From contig ONHN01000007.1 of NCBI GenBank assembly GCA_900317635.1, forward strand, positions 1 through 64,000: a stretch of DNA of 64,000 nucleotides. The letters are read 5' to 3'. This document shows positions 51,401-60,840 of the stretch, in pieces. The notes beneath the pieces were generated by a model. That model had not been told where the DNA came from and made no database searches. It saw nothing but the letters and a program-made list of their open reading frames with translations. Made by a program: the position numbers and the translations under genes. This stretch comes from an uncultured Prevotellaceae bacterium. GTDB taxonomy: Bacteria > Bacteroidota > Bacteroidia > Bacteroidales > Bacteroidaceae. How positions within the stretch are numbered: position 1 is the stretch's first letter; every line of letters starts with the position of its first letter.

Positions 51401-54400
51401 CCACCATGCTTTGGGACGAGCGTGCTAAGCTGGTGCTCAACACAGAAAAGTATGTGGGCAATAACTACATAGATGTTCCGAGCACCACCTTCGCCATTAG
51501 GAATGAAGCCGATTGGACCACTTTCGTTAGCATGGTAAAGGAAGCTGGTGGCGCGAGCGATGTGGATGCTATCCTTTTAGCCGACATCAATGTTACAGAA
51601 GCCGCAGGATCCGCCGAAGCTCCCTATCGAGGAAACTTTGACGGCTTTGGCCATACGCTCACGCTTACCATTGACAAGATGGAGGACTTCATTGCTCCCA
51701 TTCGTTATGTGGCGCATACGGCGAGCATCAAAAATCTCCACGTGAAAGGCGAAATTCATGGTCGAAGCAATACGTCGGGACTTGTAGGCTGTACAACCGA
51801 TGGCAGCACGCTTACGATTGAGAACTGCCGCGTTTCGGCCAACGTGTATTCCTTTGGCGGGAATGCAGGCGGCTTTATTGGCCACGGCAATTCAGCAACG
51901 AACATCGTTCGCAATTGCCTTTTCGATGGCATACTGAAGCAAGATGCTTCGGCTTTACTCTATTTCACTTGTGCAGGCGCTTTCGTCGGTGCTCTAACCA
52001 TTGACGGCTATTATAAGCAAAAAGTGGAGAACAACCTTGAGCATGGTACCTATTATAACTTCACGGTAGAAGACATCAACATCCTTCAGATCGACCAAAA
52101 CACCGCAGAGGGTTTCGCTGGCACCAACAACTGGGCCTACACCAAGGGCTGGGGAAGCGGCGTGAACGTAGTGCCTGACGACATGTCGGCCGACATCTTG
52201 GTGAGTAAGTTGGACATAAATCAGTGGAAGACGGATGCTGAAGGAAACGTTGTGCCCATTCTTCCCGAATCGAAGGAAAAGATACTTTATACTGAAAGGC
52301 GCGAACTGACGAATGAGGAAATTGCTGCGGGCCGCTTCACGCAGCAGCTCAACACCTCGTGTGTCAACCACCACTTCAATTTCGTTGTTGAACAAGGTTC
52401 ATCAAAACTTTCACCTGTCAGCACGGAAAGTGTCGTTCCCGAACGCATAGCGGCGGATAAAGGCTTTATCTACACATTCAACAACAACGTGCAGCTGACT
52501 TCGCTGAAGGCCGACACCTTGCAGACCGCCGTTACCCTGACCTGGGAGGCAACGGGACTTGGCGACTACTATCGCATCATCCGCTACGACAAGATGACGC
52601 AGAAGACCGACACGTTGTCGGCAGCTTACAACCAGATGTCCTACATGGACCGCACAACTCAGCCGCAACATGCCTACGTCTATACCATAGAGGGCGTGAC
52701 GCAATGCGAAGGTATGCACGTGAGCCGTTTGGAAATCACGGCAGGCTGTGAACCCACGGGTATGGTGCGCGGCTACTTGCGCTTGGCAGACGGTACGGCC
52801 ATGGCAGGAGTCACCGTTAAGGCTACACCTGTAACGGGTGGCATTAAGGGAGCTGTAGTGAAAACCACAACGACCGACGAGGCTGGTTTCTTCGAAATAG
52901 GCGGCCTTATCTATCAGGGTTCGGCCACCTACGAGATATCCGTTGAAACAGATGGCGACATGCAGGCCATGCAAGCATTGGCGGCTACGTTCGACGACAC
53001 GAAGAACCTCGTCACCGACTTGCGCTTCACGCAGACGAACTACTATCGCTTCTCGGGCCAAGTGGCCTACGAAGGTACGAGCGTTCCCGTTGTGGGCGCT
53101 CAGTTTGAGCGCGACGGGGCTATCGTGAAGAATGGTGCGGGCCAACCCATTATAACCGACTCGCAAGGTAATTTCACGCTGAGCGTGCCGCAGGGAAGCC
53201 ACACCATTCGCGTGGTGAAGGACGGCCACGTCTTTGCAGACAATGGCTTCTACATCAACGCTGACGATGACGATCCGACCAAGCACAATTGGCAAAAAGA
53301 AATAGCAGGCTATATCTTCTGGGACCAGACCCGCGTTACGCTCCAAGGACGCGTAGTTGGCGGCGACGATCAGGGCGGACTGCCCCTCGGCCAGTCGCTT
53401 TCGCGCAACAACCTGGGCGACTCCATCACCATCGTGATGCAACTTGAGGGCGACAATGCCTCCTACCTCGTGCGCGACCAGCTCAACAGTAGTATCACGG
53501 AGTTGCATCATAGCATTCCGTTTGGTGTTACGGACACTTGTGCGATTGACGTCTATCGCCATCGCCTCGTCATTCATCCCGATGCCAAGACGGGCGAATA
53601 TGCCATACCGATGATACCCGTCAAGTTCAAAGTAACGGAAGTCTATGCCCAGGGATATGCTACACTTTTCCAAGCGGGCGAAGTGGGGCAAACCATCGAC
53701 CTTACGCCCTACGTAAATAAAGATACCGTGACGTGGAACCGCATCTATCATGCTCCGCCCACGTTGGCCGTAAGTCAATACAACATGACGGGACGCAGCT
53801 ACTTCGGTATCGACAAGTATTCCGACATGGACAACACGGGCAAGAATTACTCCATTGAACTTTGGAACGATTCTACAGGATACAGCTTCGGACATCCTGT
53901 CTTTATAGCGGGTAGCCCCGTGATGCTGATGTTGGCGGCAGAAGAACAATACTTTTGGAACAACGATAACAAGCAGTATGTGCCCGACGTGGTACATCTG
54001 CCTGGTGGCCGTGTATATATCAAAAACGGGCTGGTTGACACAAACGAAGCGGTAGAAGTGAAGCTTGACAGCATTGGCGAGGCCATCTATTCTTTCACGC
54101 CGCAGAACCTTACCTTCACGCAGGAAGGCGACATGGCACTGAAGATGCTCACCATCAGCATGGAGTACGACAATACGTTCTACGACATCAAGCCGCTCGA
54201 CGGCGAAGTGCTCAGCGGCTATGTGCTGGCATCAAGGCCCGTAGCGGGCGGACGGCGCGTCGTGAGCGACGGCGGTACATGCCTCATCGATATTCTGCGC
54301 GACCCGCCAGGAACGAACTCAAGCGCTTACATTGAAAGTGGTACGAGGCTGAACTATTCGTTCACGCAAAGCGTTACCACGCAAGCCGGCGTAAGGCTCG

Positions 54401-57400
54401 AACTGAGCAACGGCGGCGGCAGCAGCTGGTACAACGGTGTGTATTCGGGCACGCCCGCTGGTAGTGCAGTGGGACAAATCAACAGCGTCAGCAGCACGCA
54501 ACTCGCCACACTACCCATCGTTGTCACCTATTACAACAATTGGCAATACAACTATACCTTCGAGACCACCGAGCGCATCAGCACCGCTACAGGGCAGTTG
54601 TCCGTAGGGCGCGATGCCGATGTGTTCATTGGTATGACGCGAAACGCTATTGTGGAAGATGCCATTGCTGTGCGTGCTATCTCCGACTCTACCTATCGGA
54701 TGATTAAAGACCACGAAGGCGGTTCGTTCACGGTGAACGATGTTGACTTCAACGTCCGACAAGGCACGATGAAGGTGCTGGCGCAAGGCAAAGACAGCAA
54801 GGGCGAAAAGGTTTGGATTGTGCGCGACGAAGTGCTGCAAGTATCTACCCGCATCAACAGCACCTTTGTTCACTCCCAAGCACACATTGAGCGAGAACTC
54901 ATACCCGAGCTCATCAATATTCGCAATTCGCTGCTCCTCGCTCCTGGCACCAGTATGGCAGCGGCAAGGGACATTGCTAACCGTCAAGGCTTCCCTGCTT
55001 ACATCAGCAAAGTAGCCGCCGACGATGAGAACTTTGCCGCAGAGGGCTACTACACGCAAGTTAACCCCACAACGGTGGGTGCTTCTACCAACGACTCAAT
55101 CCGGACGTTGAACAACAACATCCTGACGTGGATTGGTTTCCTTGCCGTAAACGAGCGTGAAAAAGTTGAGGCTTCAAACCTTATCAAGACCTACGAAGTA
55201 GATGGCCGTTCCAGCGTTAGTTATGGCGAGGCTTTCACGCTATCAAAAAGTGAAAGTCGTTACTTCCTCTTCCCGCTTGCGCAAGGTACGGGCGGTTTCT
55301 CTCCTGGCAGTTTTCCTGTCCGTCCCCCCAGCGTGGTAGAGGGCGGAACAAAGCGTTCGACAAACGATAATCAGCAAAGCATCAACATTGAAACCTTTGG
55401 CAATAAGGTAGCCATCATGCTTACTGTGGTAGCATCGCTCGACTATAATTATAATTATGGTAAGGATGAGACGCAGTTGCGCAGAGTGGGCTTCACGATA
55501 GCTCCCAGCTTGAACTCGAACCTCGTGGTAGGCGTTTATCGCACACAGGCCAATACGCAAATCCTTGACGACCGGCGTGCAGCCTTGCTCGAGGCGGGCT
55601 ATAAAGAAGAGGATGTAGATCAAATGCTCTTTATGTATGCCAGTGAAGACTTCATCAAGAACATCAAGTTAGGCGGCAACCCCGTGCCTGGCGCATTGGG
55701 CGGTATGTGCAGCTACATGACCTCGGCTCCGCCGCTGTACCGCAGCCTTGTCTATCGCACGGTGGGAGGTGCTACGTGTGGCCCCTACGAGGATGAGCGG
55801 CGCACTAAATACTACAACCCGGGCACCTTGCTGGATGCTAAGACTATCGAGATAGACCGCTTACGCATTTGGGCGGACGAACAGACCGTCAGCAATGTGC
55901 CTTACGACGAGCCAGCCCGCTTCACCATTCATATGGCTAACGAGAGCGAAGCTCCTGCATTGGCTACACCCGCGTTTTGTTTCTTCCTCGATGATGATTC
56001 TAATCCGAAAGGTGCAAAAGTGCAAGTGGAGGGTGTACCGCTCTCGGGTAGTGGGTCTTCCGTATACATGCCTCCAGGTACCGTAGTGACCAAGCAAGTG
56101 GAAATATATCCCAGCGCCGAGTTTGATTATGAGAACATAGGCATCGGCATCATCGACCCAGAAGACAGAGTTCGCGTACAGACCGTTAAACTCTCAGCTC
56201 ACTTCGTGCCGACGGCTGGCAAGGTGAACATCTCGCTCCCTGGCGACAAGTGGGTAATCAACACCGAGTCGCAGTACGACGAGCGTCTGCAGCAATACTA
56301 CATGCCCGTGGTCATTGACGGCTTCGACGTGAACTATCGTGGCTTCGACCACATCGAACTACAATACAAACTGGCCAATCAAGGCGATAAGGAATGGGTC
56401 AACGTTTGCTCGTTCTATAAAGACTCTCTCCTCATGGCTAAGGCCAGCGGCGTGTGCGAACTCATCAAGGACGACGGGCGCATTATTGCCAATTTCTTTG
56501 GCGAAGTTGACCCCATTGAACAGGAGTACAACTTGCGCGCCGTCAGCTATTGTCGCCACGGCGGCGGTTTCCTGACGCGTTCGTCCGACATCCTGACGGG
56601 TATCAAGGATACGCGGCGACCGCAGCTCTTCGGCATGCCGAAGCCCGAAGACGGAATTCTCGACATTGGCGAAGATATCATGCTGCGTTTCTCCGAGCAG
56701 ATTGCGGGCAACTACTTGCGCGAATTGAATAACTTCCAAGTGCTCGGACAGACCAACTCAAGCAACATAACGCTTTCTTCCGACCTGCGTTTTAACGGTT
56801 CAGGACTGGCTACTTCGCAAGGAACGAGAAACTTGGTGGCAAAATCGTTTACGGTTGACGTCCTGCTCAAACCCGATAACAATAATAAAGCCATGAGCTT
56901 CTTTGCGCATGGCGAGAACGGCAACTACATGGAGCTTGGTCTGACAGCCGACCGCCGTCTGATGGCAGCTTTTGCACAAACCGACACGGCAGGGTTGCAA
57001 ACCAAAGTATATACCAGCACCGACCCCGTCAGCTTCAACGGCCTGCACCAAGTGCTCTATACCTTTGAAACCGATGTGGAAAACCAAACGACAACCATCA
57101 GCTTCTACGACGGCACGAAATGCATCGGCTCCGCCCTCCATCCCCATATCTACGAAGGCTATGGTCGTATTCAGCTTGGGCAAAGTGGAGGGTTGATGAA
57201 GGAGAATAGTTTCTACGAAGGCGAGATGCTTGAGTTCCGCCTATGGAACCGCGCGCTGTCAACCAGCGAGATGAGCGATTATAGCCTGAAGAAACTCACG
57301 GGCTATGAGCTTGGCTTGCTCGACAACTTCCCGCTTAACGAAGGACGTGGCGAGTATAGCTACAACCGTGTCAGCTCAGGCAGCGACCTCTACCTTTACG

Positions 57401-60012
57401 GCACAACGTGGAAAGTGCCCGATGGCATCGGCATGACGCTTGACGGTGCAAGTGGTTTCCGCCTTAAACCCGACAAGTTCCAACGTTGGAACCATCAAGA
57501 CTATACGCTCATGTTCTGGTTCCAGACTAAAGACGAGAAGGGTACGCTGTTGGCCAATGGCCGTGCCGAAGACGAGCCCGAAGCCTCCGAACACTTCCGC
57601 TTCAGTGTAAACGAAGGCTTGCTCAACTTAAACATTGGAGGCTTGCATGTGCCTTCATCTATGTATGTCAGCGATGGCGGGTGGCACCACGTTGCGCTGG
57701 TCGTGTATCGTTCGGGCAATATAGGTTGTCTTTATGTCGACAATCAGCTTTGCAATACCTTTGCGGTTGATACCATCGGCGGCATCAGCGGCAATAACCT
57801 TGCAGCAGGTGCACTCTACGACGGTTATGGCATCTCTCAGCCTATCAGTGGGAGCATTGACGAAATTGCCATGTTCGAGATGGCACTGCCCGAAAGCCAC
57901 ATCAAAACCTTCTCAAGCACCACGCCTACAGGCGAAGAGATGGGCTTAATGGCATATCTGAACTTCTCGCAAAACGAATTGCAGATGAACGGACAGCAGC
58001 GTCTGATGCCTACGGGTGTCAGTCTGAAACGCTACAAAGACTTTGCCACGGGCCAACTCACCGCTCAGCGCGACACCATCGTCGTGCAGGACGTGGTTGA
58101 ACGCTTGGCCGACCGCAAGATGTATGCCCCCATGAGCGATGCGCAGTCGCTCGAAAACATCAAGTATAGCTTCGTGGCCGACGGCAAGGACCTCTTGCTC
58201 AACCTCGATGTGCCCGATGAGCGCATAGAAAAGACGAACGTTTACGTTGTAGTGCGCGATGTGGCCGACCTGCAGGGTAACCTCATGGCTTCGCCCGTGG
58301 CTCTTGACCTCTATGTCTATCGCAATCCGCTGCGCTGGGACGTCAAGCGGATCGCTCTCACACCGAAGTATGGCGAAGAGTATTCCTTCCAGGCTGTGGT
58401 GAAGAATCTCAGCGGAAAAACGCGCCGCTATACGTTGGAAGGCCTTCCGCTGTGGCTCACGGCTTCGCAAACGGGTGGTACGTTAGGTGCCCTTGACGAG
58501 GAAACCATCACTTTCACCATTTCGCCCTATATCAACATTGGCGAATACGACGAAGTCGTCAACCTCGTGGGCGAAGAGGGCATGAACGAGCCGTTGCCCA
58601 TTAGCATCAAGGTGCGGGGCGATGCACCCGACTGGTCGGTTGACCAAGCGTTGCTGCGCTCCAACATTACGATGAACGTGATAGCGCGCGTGGAAGTCGG
58701 CGGAGTCGTAATGAACGATCCCGATGACCGCCTGGCTGTCTTCGGCGAGGAACACCGCACGTTAGGCGTAACAAAACTCAATGCCGACGACGGTATCTTC
58801 TATCTTACCATCTACAACAGCACCGCTGGCCCAACCCCCTTGCGCTACGAGTTCTACGACGCTTCTACGGGTATCATCCATGTGCTTGACACCACCGAGC
58901 AAGTCAGCTCTTTCCAGCGTAATGCCGTAGTGGGTACGCCCGATGCACCTTACGTCTTCAAGGCAAACAATGGCTTGGTGCAGACGTTGCAGCTGCAAGA
59001 GGGCTGGAACTGGATATCGTTCAACGTGCAGCCCGAACGCTTGCCCTTAGGCGAACTACTGAACAGCGCTACGAAGTGGGAAGTGGGCGACGGACTGGAA
59101 GTCGTACGCCCCGACGGTACCTACGCACAGATTTCCTACAAGCAGTTCTACAACTCCGACGACCCTAAAAATCCTATCCATGCTTGGGACGAAGCAGATA
59201 AAGTCGTAGAACTCGACCCGCAGCAGATGTATCGCTTCTATAGCCATAGCCAAAAGGCGGCCTATATCTCTGGCTTCACGATGTTCAAAGCCATTACCGT
59301 GAAACCCGACTGGAACCGCATTGGTTACCTCTCGCGCTTGAACTTGCCCGTCGGGACGGCTCTGGCCGACTATACCGACCGTGCAATGCCTGGCGACATC
59401 ATCAAGTCGCAAAGCGAGTTTGCCGTGCTCACCGTTGATGCCGATGGCAATAAGTACTGGCGCGGTACGTTGCAGTATATGAAGACTGGTGAGGGCTATA
59501 TGCTCAAGCGAAACGCCGACACCACCGTCAGCTTCTTCTATCCGCTCTATTATGGTAAGTCGCGCTATGATGGCGGACAGCGAACGCCAACGCCGTCGTT
59601 CGTCAACAAGAGCGGAACCAGTATGACCATCGTGGCTACAGCCGAGGGCATACAAGCTGAGCCTGGCGATGTCCTGACGGCCTATCGTGGTGCTGAGGTC
59701 TGTGGCGTGGCCGTGGCCGATGCCGAAGGCTTGTTCTTCCTCAGCGTAGCCGATGCCGATGCCGTGGCCGACCACCTCAGCTTTACCTTAGAACGCGATG
59801 ACGAAGTCGTGGCGCAAGCAGCAGGAAATGCCTTCCGCTATATTCCCAATGCAGCCCTCGGTACGCCCGAAAAGCCTACCGCCATCAACTTCGTCAACAG
59901 CAACGAAGCCTACGGCGATGGCTGGTACACCGTAGCGGGCGTTCGCCTCACGAAGCGGCCTACCGATACGGGCGTATATATCTACAATAACCAAAAAGTG
60001 CTGATTAAGTAG
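48415..60012 (+). CDS. Giant (3,865-residue) secreted surface protein with beta-helix, LamG and sorting-tag domains
   Basis: The signal peptide (to about residue 33, RALA) is followed by a beta-rich region and Fn3-like folds (~210-440). Three GLUG/beta-helix blocks start near 467, 710 and 1030; each opens with a D-W-x-x-F-V pattern, then ADI(D/N), then FDGNGHT or FDGFGHT. Fn3-like (~1360) and two carboxypeptidase-regulatory folds (~1443 and ~1541) follow. A long central region (~1640-2760) lacks recognised domains. Two LamG/concanavalin folds (~2790 and ~3003) come next; the second has GGWHHVALVVYRSG. Near the end, repeated NWISFNVQ and DWNRIGYL modules precede the tag GVRLTKRPTDTGVYIYNN plus QKVLIK. 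An adhesin or matrix-binding role is inferred from domains. It is intact over 11.6 kb. Confidence 0.9.
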   Translation: MLFSFIKHRFAHNAVLRTALLLLLVASGGRALATRGTNDNTNAPEDAWRYMAMLNGTDQMKLEMPCYDDSGYDSWIDKGYVYITIEGTGNKETLFYYESSEKWDDFPDVWGYKGVEGNMVLNRDQNYSSINVTNSKEKWSIPKVSGTNYSMIRLTWSIPDKYRGKKVTISWDIHKTGNGPAGPAGEASMNISINSSNIQIPAMPAPVVPSVQNPMLGYDAAHAGTMMLVYTMPSSEISSLTAYYVEMNGVDELNRMKKLDPNVSGYIYLPVDRCFKKFYLVANYKDSEKKDRTSQSQPFDLPMLHNASGLSASLLSDGRVGLSWTVPDRHWQDLMTGDFWEIQRCTSDVPSLNSQWTTIGQLSYNVGTQHYEFVDEDLISAYENKPVHYRVRRSCTSLWDWAPGTFAIVQLSPTLYLPSIQSATVGRNVWTDQQHSLNFNFAMDAPGLTVKSDGLSYDDMGRVVLRTAKDWSSFASLVNSGQTGLHAIMAADIDLGRTLPMVGTATHRYVGTFDGNGHTLTFNPAPPTETDTVAFTEEYVAPFRYVEGATLRNLHVTGSISSSKKYIGGLVARVTDGSELAIVGCRSSVRLISSVKGDATNGGFVAHSPGQAKVTIANSLFDGSFEGSECHSNGGLVGYAESNVYISHCLFAPTNLLTLTDNCDNYVRTPYSHYYHVTNCYSLKSYKIGSGSDIIVGGTETDSEGRFIINSADDWRTFVSKVSSAGGKEVNAVLNADINIGTSDRLKSTYHGVFDGNGHTVMLSLADTQVEFLALFPRAKDYTIRNLHVAGSVTGGIHSAGLVGRSECSSGSRNYIQNCRVSAMVNSNSTHAGGFIGHGVSSNNSIDNCLFDGKISFWLGGAQYAGAFIGWENGGTENVVTNCLEKGSYSGVAHTGMNYTSSGTAYGNGNANQNNWCYSNWSEANKVGTLKPEELIMKLGFSDWSAASGQAIPIMYKSMLADLSKADLLKALGNGWQLIGGGLMPIMNTSKDPAHATMLWDERAKLVLNTEKYVGNNYIDVPSTTFAIRNEADWTTFVSMVKEAGGASDVDAILLADINVTEAAGSAEAPYRGNFDGFGHTLTLTIDKMEDFIAPIRYVAHTASIKNLHVKGEIHGRSNTSGLVGCTTDGSTLTIENCRVSANVYSFGGNAGGFIGHGNSATNIVRNCLFDGILKQDASALLYFTCAGAFVGALTIDGYYKQKVENNLEHGTYYNFTVEDINILQIDQNTAEGFAGTNNWAYTKGWGSGVNVVPDDMSADILVSKLDINQWKTDAEGNVVPILPESKEKILYTERRELTNEEIAAGRFTQQLNTSCVNHHFNFVVEQGSSKLSPVSTESVVPERIAADKGFIYTFNNNVQLTSLKADTLQTAVTLTWEATGLGDYYRIIRYDKMTQKTDTLSAAYNQMSYMDRTTQPQHAYVYTIEGVTQCEGMHVSRLEITAGCEPTGMVRGYLRLADGTAMAGVTVKATPVTGGIKGAVVKTTTTDEAGFFEIGGLIYQGSATYEISVETDGDMQAMQALAATFDDTKNLVTDLRFTQTNYYRFSGQVAYEGTSVPVVGAQFERDGAIVKNGAGQPIITDSQGNFTLSVPQGSHTIRVVKDGHVFADNGFYINADDDDPTKHNWQKEIAGYIFWDQTRVTLQGRVVGGDDQGGLPLGQSLSRNNLGDSITIVMQLEGDNASYLVRDQLNSSITELHHSIPFGVTDTCAIDVYRHRLVIHPDAKTGEYAIPMIPVKFKVTEVYAQGYATLFQAGEVGQTIDLTPYVNKDTVTWNRIYHAPPTLAVSQYNMTGRSYFGIDKYSDMDNTGKNYSIELWNDSTGYSFGHPVFIAGSPVMLMLAAEEQYFWNNDNKQYVPDVVHLPGGRVYIKNGLVDTNEAVEVKLDSIGEAIYSFTPQNLTFTQEGDMALKMLTISMEYDNTFYDIKPLDGEVLSGYVLASRPVAGGRRVVSDGGTCLIDILRDPPGTNSSAYIESGTRLNYSFTQSVTTQAGVRLELSNGGGSSWYNGVYSGTPAGSAVGQINSVSSTQLATLPIVVTYYNNWQYNYTFETTERISTATGQLSVGRDADVFIGMTRNAIVEDAIAVRAISDSTYRMIKDHEGGSFTVNDVDFNVRQGTMKVLAQGKDSKGEKVWIVRDEVLQVSTRINSTFVHSQAHIERELIPELINIRNSLLLAPGTSMAAARDIANRQGFPAYISKVAADDENFAAEGYYTQVNPTTVGASTNDSIRTLNNNILTWIGFLAVNEREKVEASNLIKTYEVDGRSSVSYGEAFTLSKSESRYFLFPLAQGTGGFSPGSFPVRPPSVVEGGTKRSTNDNQQSINIETFGNKVAIMLTVVASLDYNYNYGKDETQLRRVGFTIAPSLNSNLVVGVYRTQANTQILDDRRAALLEAGYKEEDVDQMLFMYASEDFIKNIKLGGNPVPGALGGMCSYMTSAPPLYRSLVYRTVGGATCGPYEDERRTKYYNPGTLLDAKTIEIDRLRIWADEQTVSNVPYDEPARFTIHMANESEAPALATPAFCFFLDDDSNPKGAKVQVEGVPLSGSGSSVYMPPGTVVTKQVEIYPSAEFDYENIGIGIIDPEDRVRVQTVKLSAHFVPTAGKVNISLPGDKWVINTESQYDERLQQYYMPVVIDGFDVNYRGFDHIELQYKLANQGDKEWVNVCSFYKDSLLMAKASGVCELIKDDGRIIANFFGEVDPIEQEYNLRAVSYCRHGGGFLTRSSDILTGIKDTRRPQLFGMPKPEDGILDIGEDIMLRFSEQIAGNYLRELNNFQVLGQTNSSNITLSSDLRFNGSGLATSQGTRNLVAKSFTVDVLLKPDNNNKAMSFFAHGENGNYMELGLTADRRLMAAFAQTDTAGLQTKVYTSTDPVSFNGLHQVLYTFETDVENQTTTISFYDGTKCIGSALHPHIYEGYGRIQLGQSGGLMKENSFYEGEMLEFRLWNRALSTSEMSDYSLKKLTGYELGLLDNFPLNEGRGEYSYNRVSSGSDLYLYGTTWKVPDGIGMTLDGASGFRLKPDKFQRWNHQDYTLMFWFQTKDEKGTLLANGRAEDEPEASEHFRFSVNEGLLNLNIGGLHVPSSMYVSDGGWHHVALVVYRSGNIGCLYVDNQLCNTFAVDTIGGISGNNLAAGALYDGYGISQPISGSIDEIAMFEMALPESHIKTFSSTTPTGEEMGLMAYLNFSQNELQMNGQQRLMPTGVSLKRYKDFATGQLTAQRDTIVVQDVVERLADRKMYAPMSDAQSLENIKYSFVADGKDLLLNLDVPDERIEKTNVYVVVRDVADLQGNLMASPVALDLYVYRNPLRWDVKRIALTPKYGEEYSFQAVVKNLSGKTRRYTLEGLPLWLTASQTGGTLGALDEETITFTISPYINIGEYDEVVNLVGEEGMNEPLPISIKVRGDAPDWSVDQALLRSNITMNVIARVEVGGVVMNDPDDRLAVFGEEHRTLGVTKLNADDGIFYLTIYNSTAGPTPLRYEFYDASTGIIHVLDTTEQVSSFQRNAVVGTPDAPYVFKANNGLVQTLQLQEGWNWISFNVQPERLPLGELLNSATKWEVGDGLEVVRPDGTYAQISYKQFYNSDDPKNPIHAWDEADKVVELDPQQMYRFYSHSQKAAYISGFTMFKAITVKPDWNRIGYLSRLNLPVGTALADYTDRAMPGDIIKSQSEFAVLTVDADGNKYWRGTLQYMKTGEGYMLKRNADTTVSFFYPLYYGKSRYDGGQRTPTPSFVNKSGTSMTIVATAEGIQAEPGDVLTAYRGAEVCGVAVADAEGLFFLSVADADAVADHLSFTLERDDEVVAQAAGNAFRYIPNAALGTPEKPTAINFVNSNEAYGDGWYTVAGVRLTKRPTDTGVYIYNNQKVLIK

Positions 60013-60029
60013 AAGTGGCAAAGCCTTTC

Positions 60030-60120
60030 AACGTTAAACATGAAACATTAACAATCACGCACGCCGCGCCGCAGGATTCGTGCCTTTCGTGGTTTCAATA
60101 AGCATGAAACATGAAACATC
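60030..60120. repeat. Inverted copy of the cgtggtttcaataa repeat
   Basis: cgttaaacatgaaacattaa...ctttcgtggtttcaataagc and atgaaacatgaaacat are the reverse complement of the 46.7-kb array unit. It lies in the 232-nt gap after the giant gene, which otherwise holds a C-rich stretch and no gene. Confidence 0.8.
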
Positions 60121-60244
60121 GCCGCGTCGTTCTGTATGCCAACCATATCATGGCAACCCTACCGCCGACCAAGCTTCTCCCCCTCCCTCCCTTCCCAAGG
60201 AGGGTGCGGGGAGAGGTTCTCCCCCCCCCTAAACTTTCATAATT

Positions 60245-60712
60245 ATGAATAAGCTACATCTATTTTCTCTTTGCTTCTGCCTGCTCGCCCTTGCAGCATG
60301 CGGATCTGACGACGAGCCCGTCACCACGACACCAGTCTATCTGCAACAAGGCGGCGACGTGCGCCCCACGTCGTGGCAGGCTCCCGACTATTCGCTCTTC
60401 GAACTCACTATGTCCGTACAGGTGCAGCTTGGCGACACCTTAGCACACTACCAGAGTGAGCAAGACCTCATGTGCGCAAAGGTGGACAATGAAGTGAGAG
60501 CTGTTACAGGCCCTCGCACAACGATGAATGTCGTTTACTTTCCCCTAACCATTGCTGGCAACGGCAGCGAAAGGACAATCACGTTGCAATACTATTGCGA
60601 CCGCCTGCATCGCATCTTCACCATCCCGGAATGGACAAACTTCGATGCCGCCGCCGCCCCAACGGGCGACGACGGACTCTATCGCCCCAGGTTCACCGAG
60701 GCAATGAAATGA
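60245..60712 (+). CDS. Small lipoprotein of unknown function
   Basis: The 155-residue protein has a lipoprotein signal MNKLHLFSLCFCLLALAAC with Cys19 followed by GSDDEP, an acidic surface-export-type sequence. The mature part is beta-rich with YSLFELTMSVQVQLGD and VVYFPLTIAGNGSERTITLQ, and no named family was recognised. It stands between two tagged surface proteins and could be co-expressed with the giant protein, but no promoter or terminator was found between them. Confidence 0.75.
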   Translation: MNKLHLFSLCFCLLALAACGSDDEPVTTTPVYLQQGGDVRPTSWQAPDYSLFELTMSVQVQLGDTLAHYQSEQDLMCAKVDNEVRAVTGPRTTMNVVYFPLTIAGNGSERTITLQYYCDRLHRIFTIPEWTNFDAAAAPTGDDGLYRPRFTEAMK

Positions 60713-60725
60713 TACTTTTGAGTTA

Positions 60726-60822
60726 ACTGGTGGCAAGTGACGAGTTTGGCTACGCCGACGAACAAACAAGGCTGCAACCCGCCCCTCGTCACTTCTCGCC
60801 CGCCACTCGTCACTTCAGTTCA
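60726..60822. repeat. gtgacgagt-family element
   Basis: tggcaagtgacgagtttggc, tacgccgacgaac, then cgtcacttctcgcccgccac and tcgtcacttc. It lies directly upstream of the GLUG-protein start codon, so its transcript leader may carry it. Confidence 0.75.
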
Positions 60823-60840
60823 AAAAAAACAAAACAACCA

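Noticed and set aside
52411..53997. 528-codon minus-strand open frame inside the giant gene
   Set aside because: It is antisense to a continuous coding frame with recognisable domains, and its translation has no family features. High-GC third positions create long shadow frames here.
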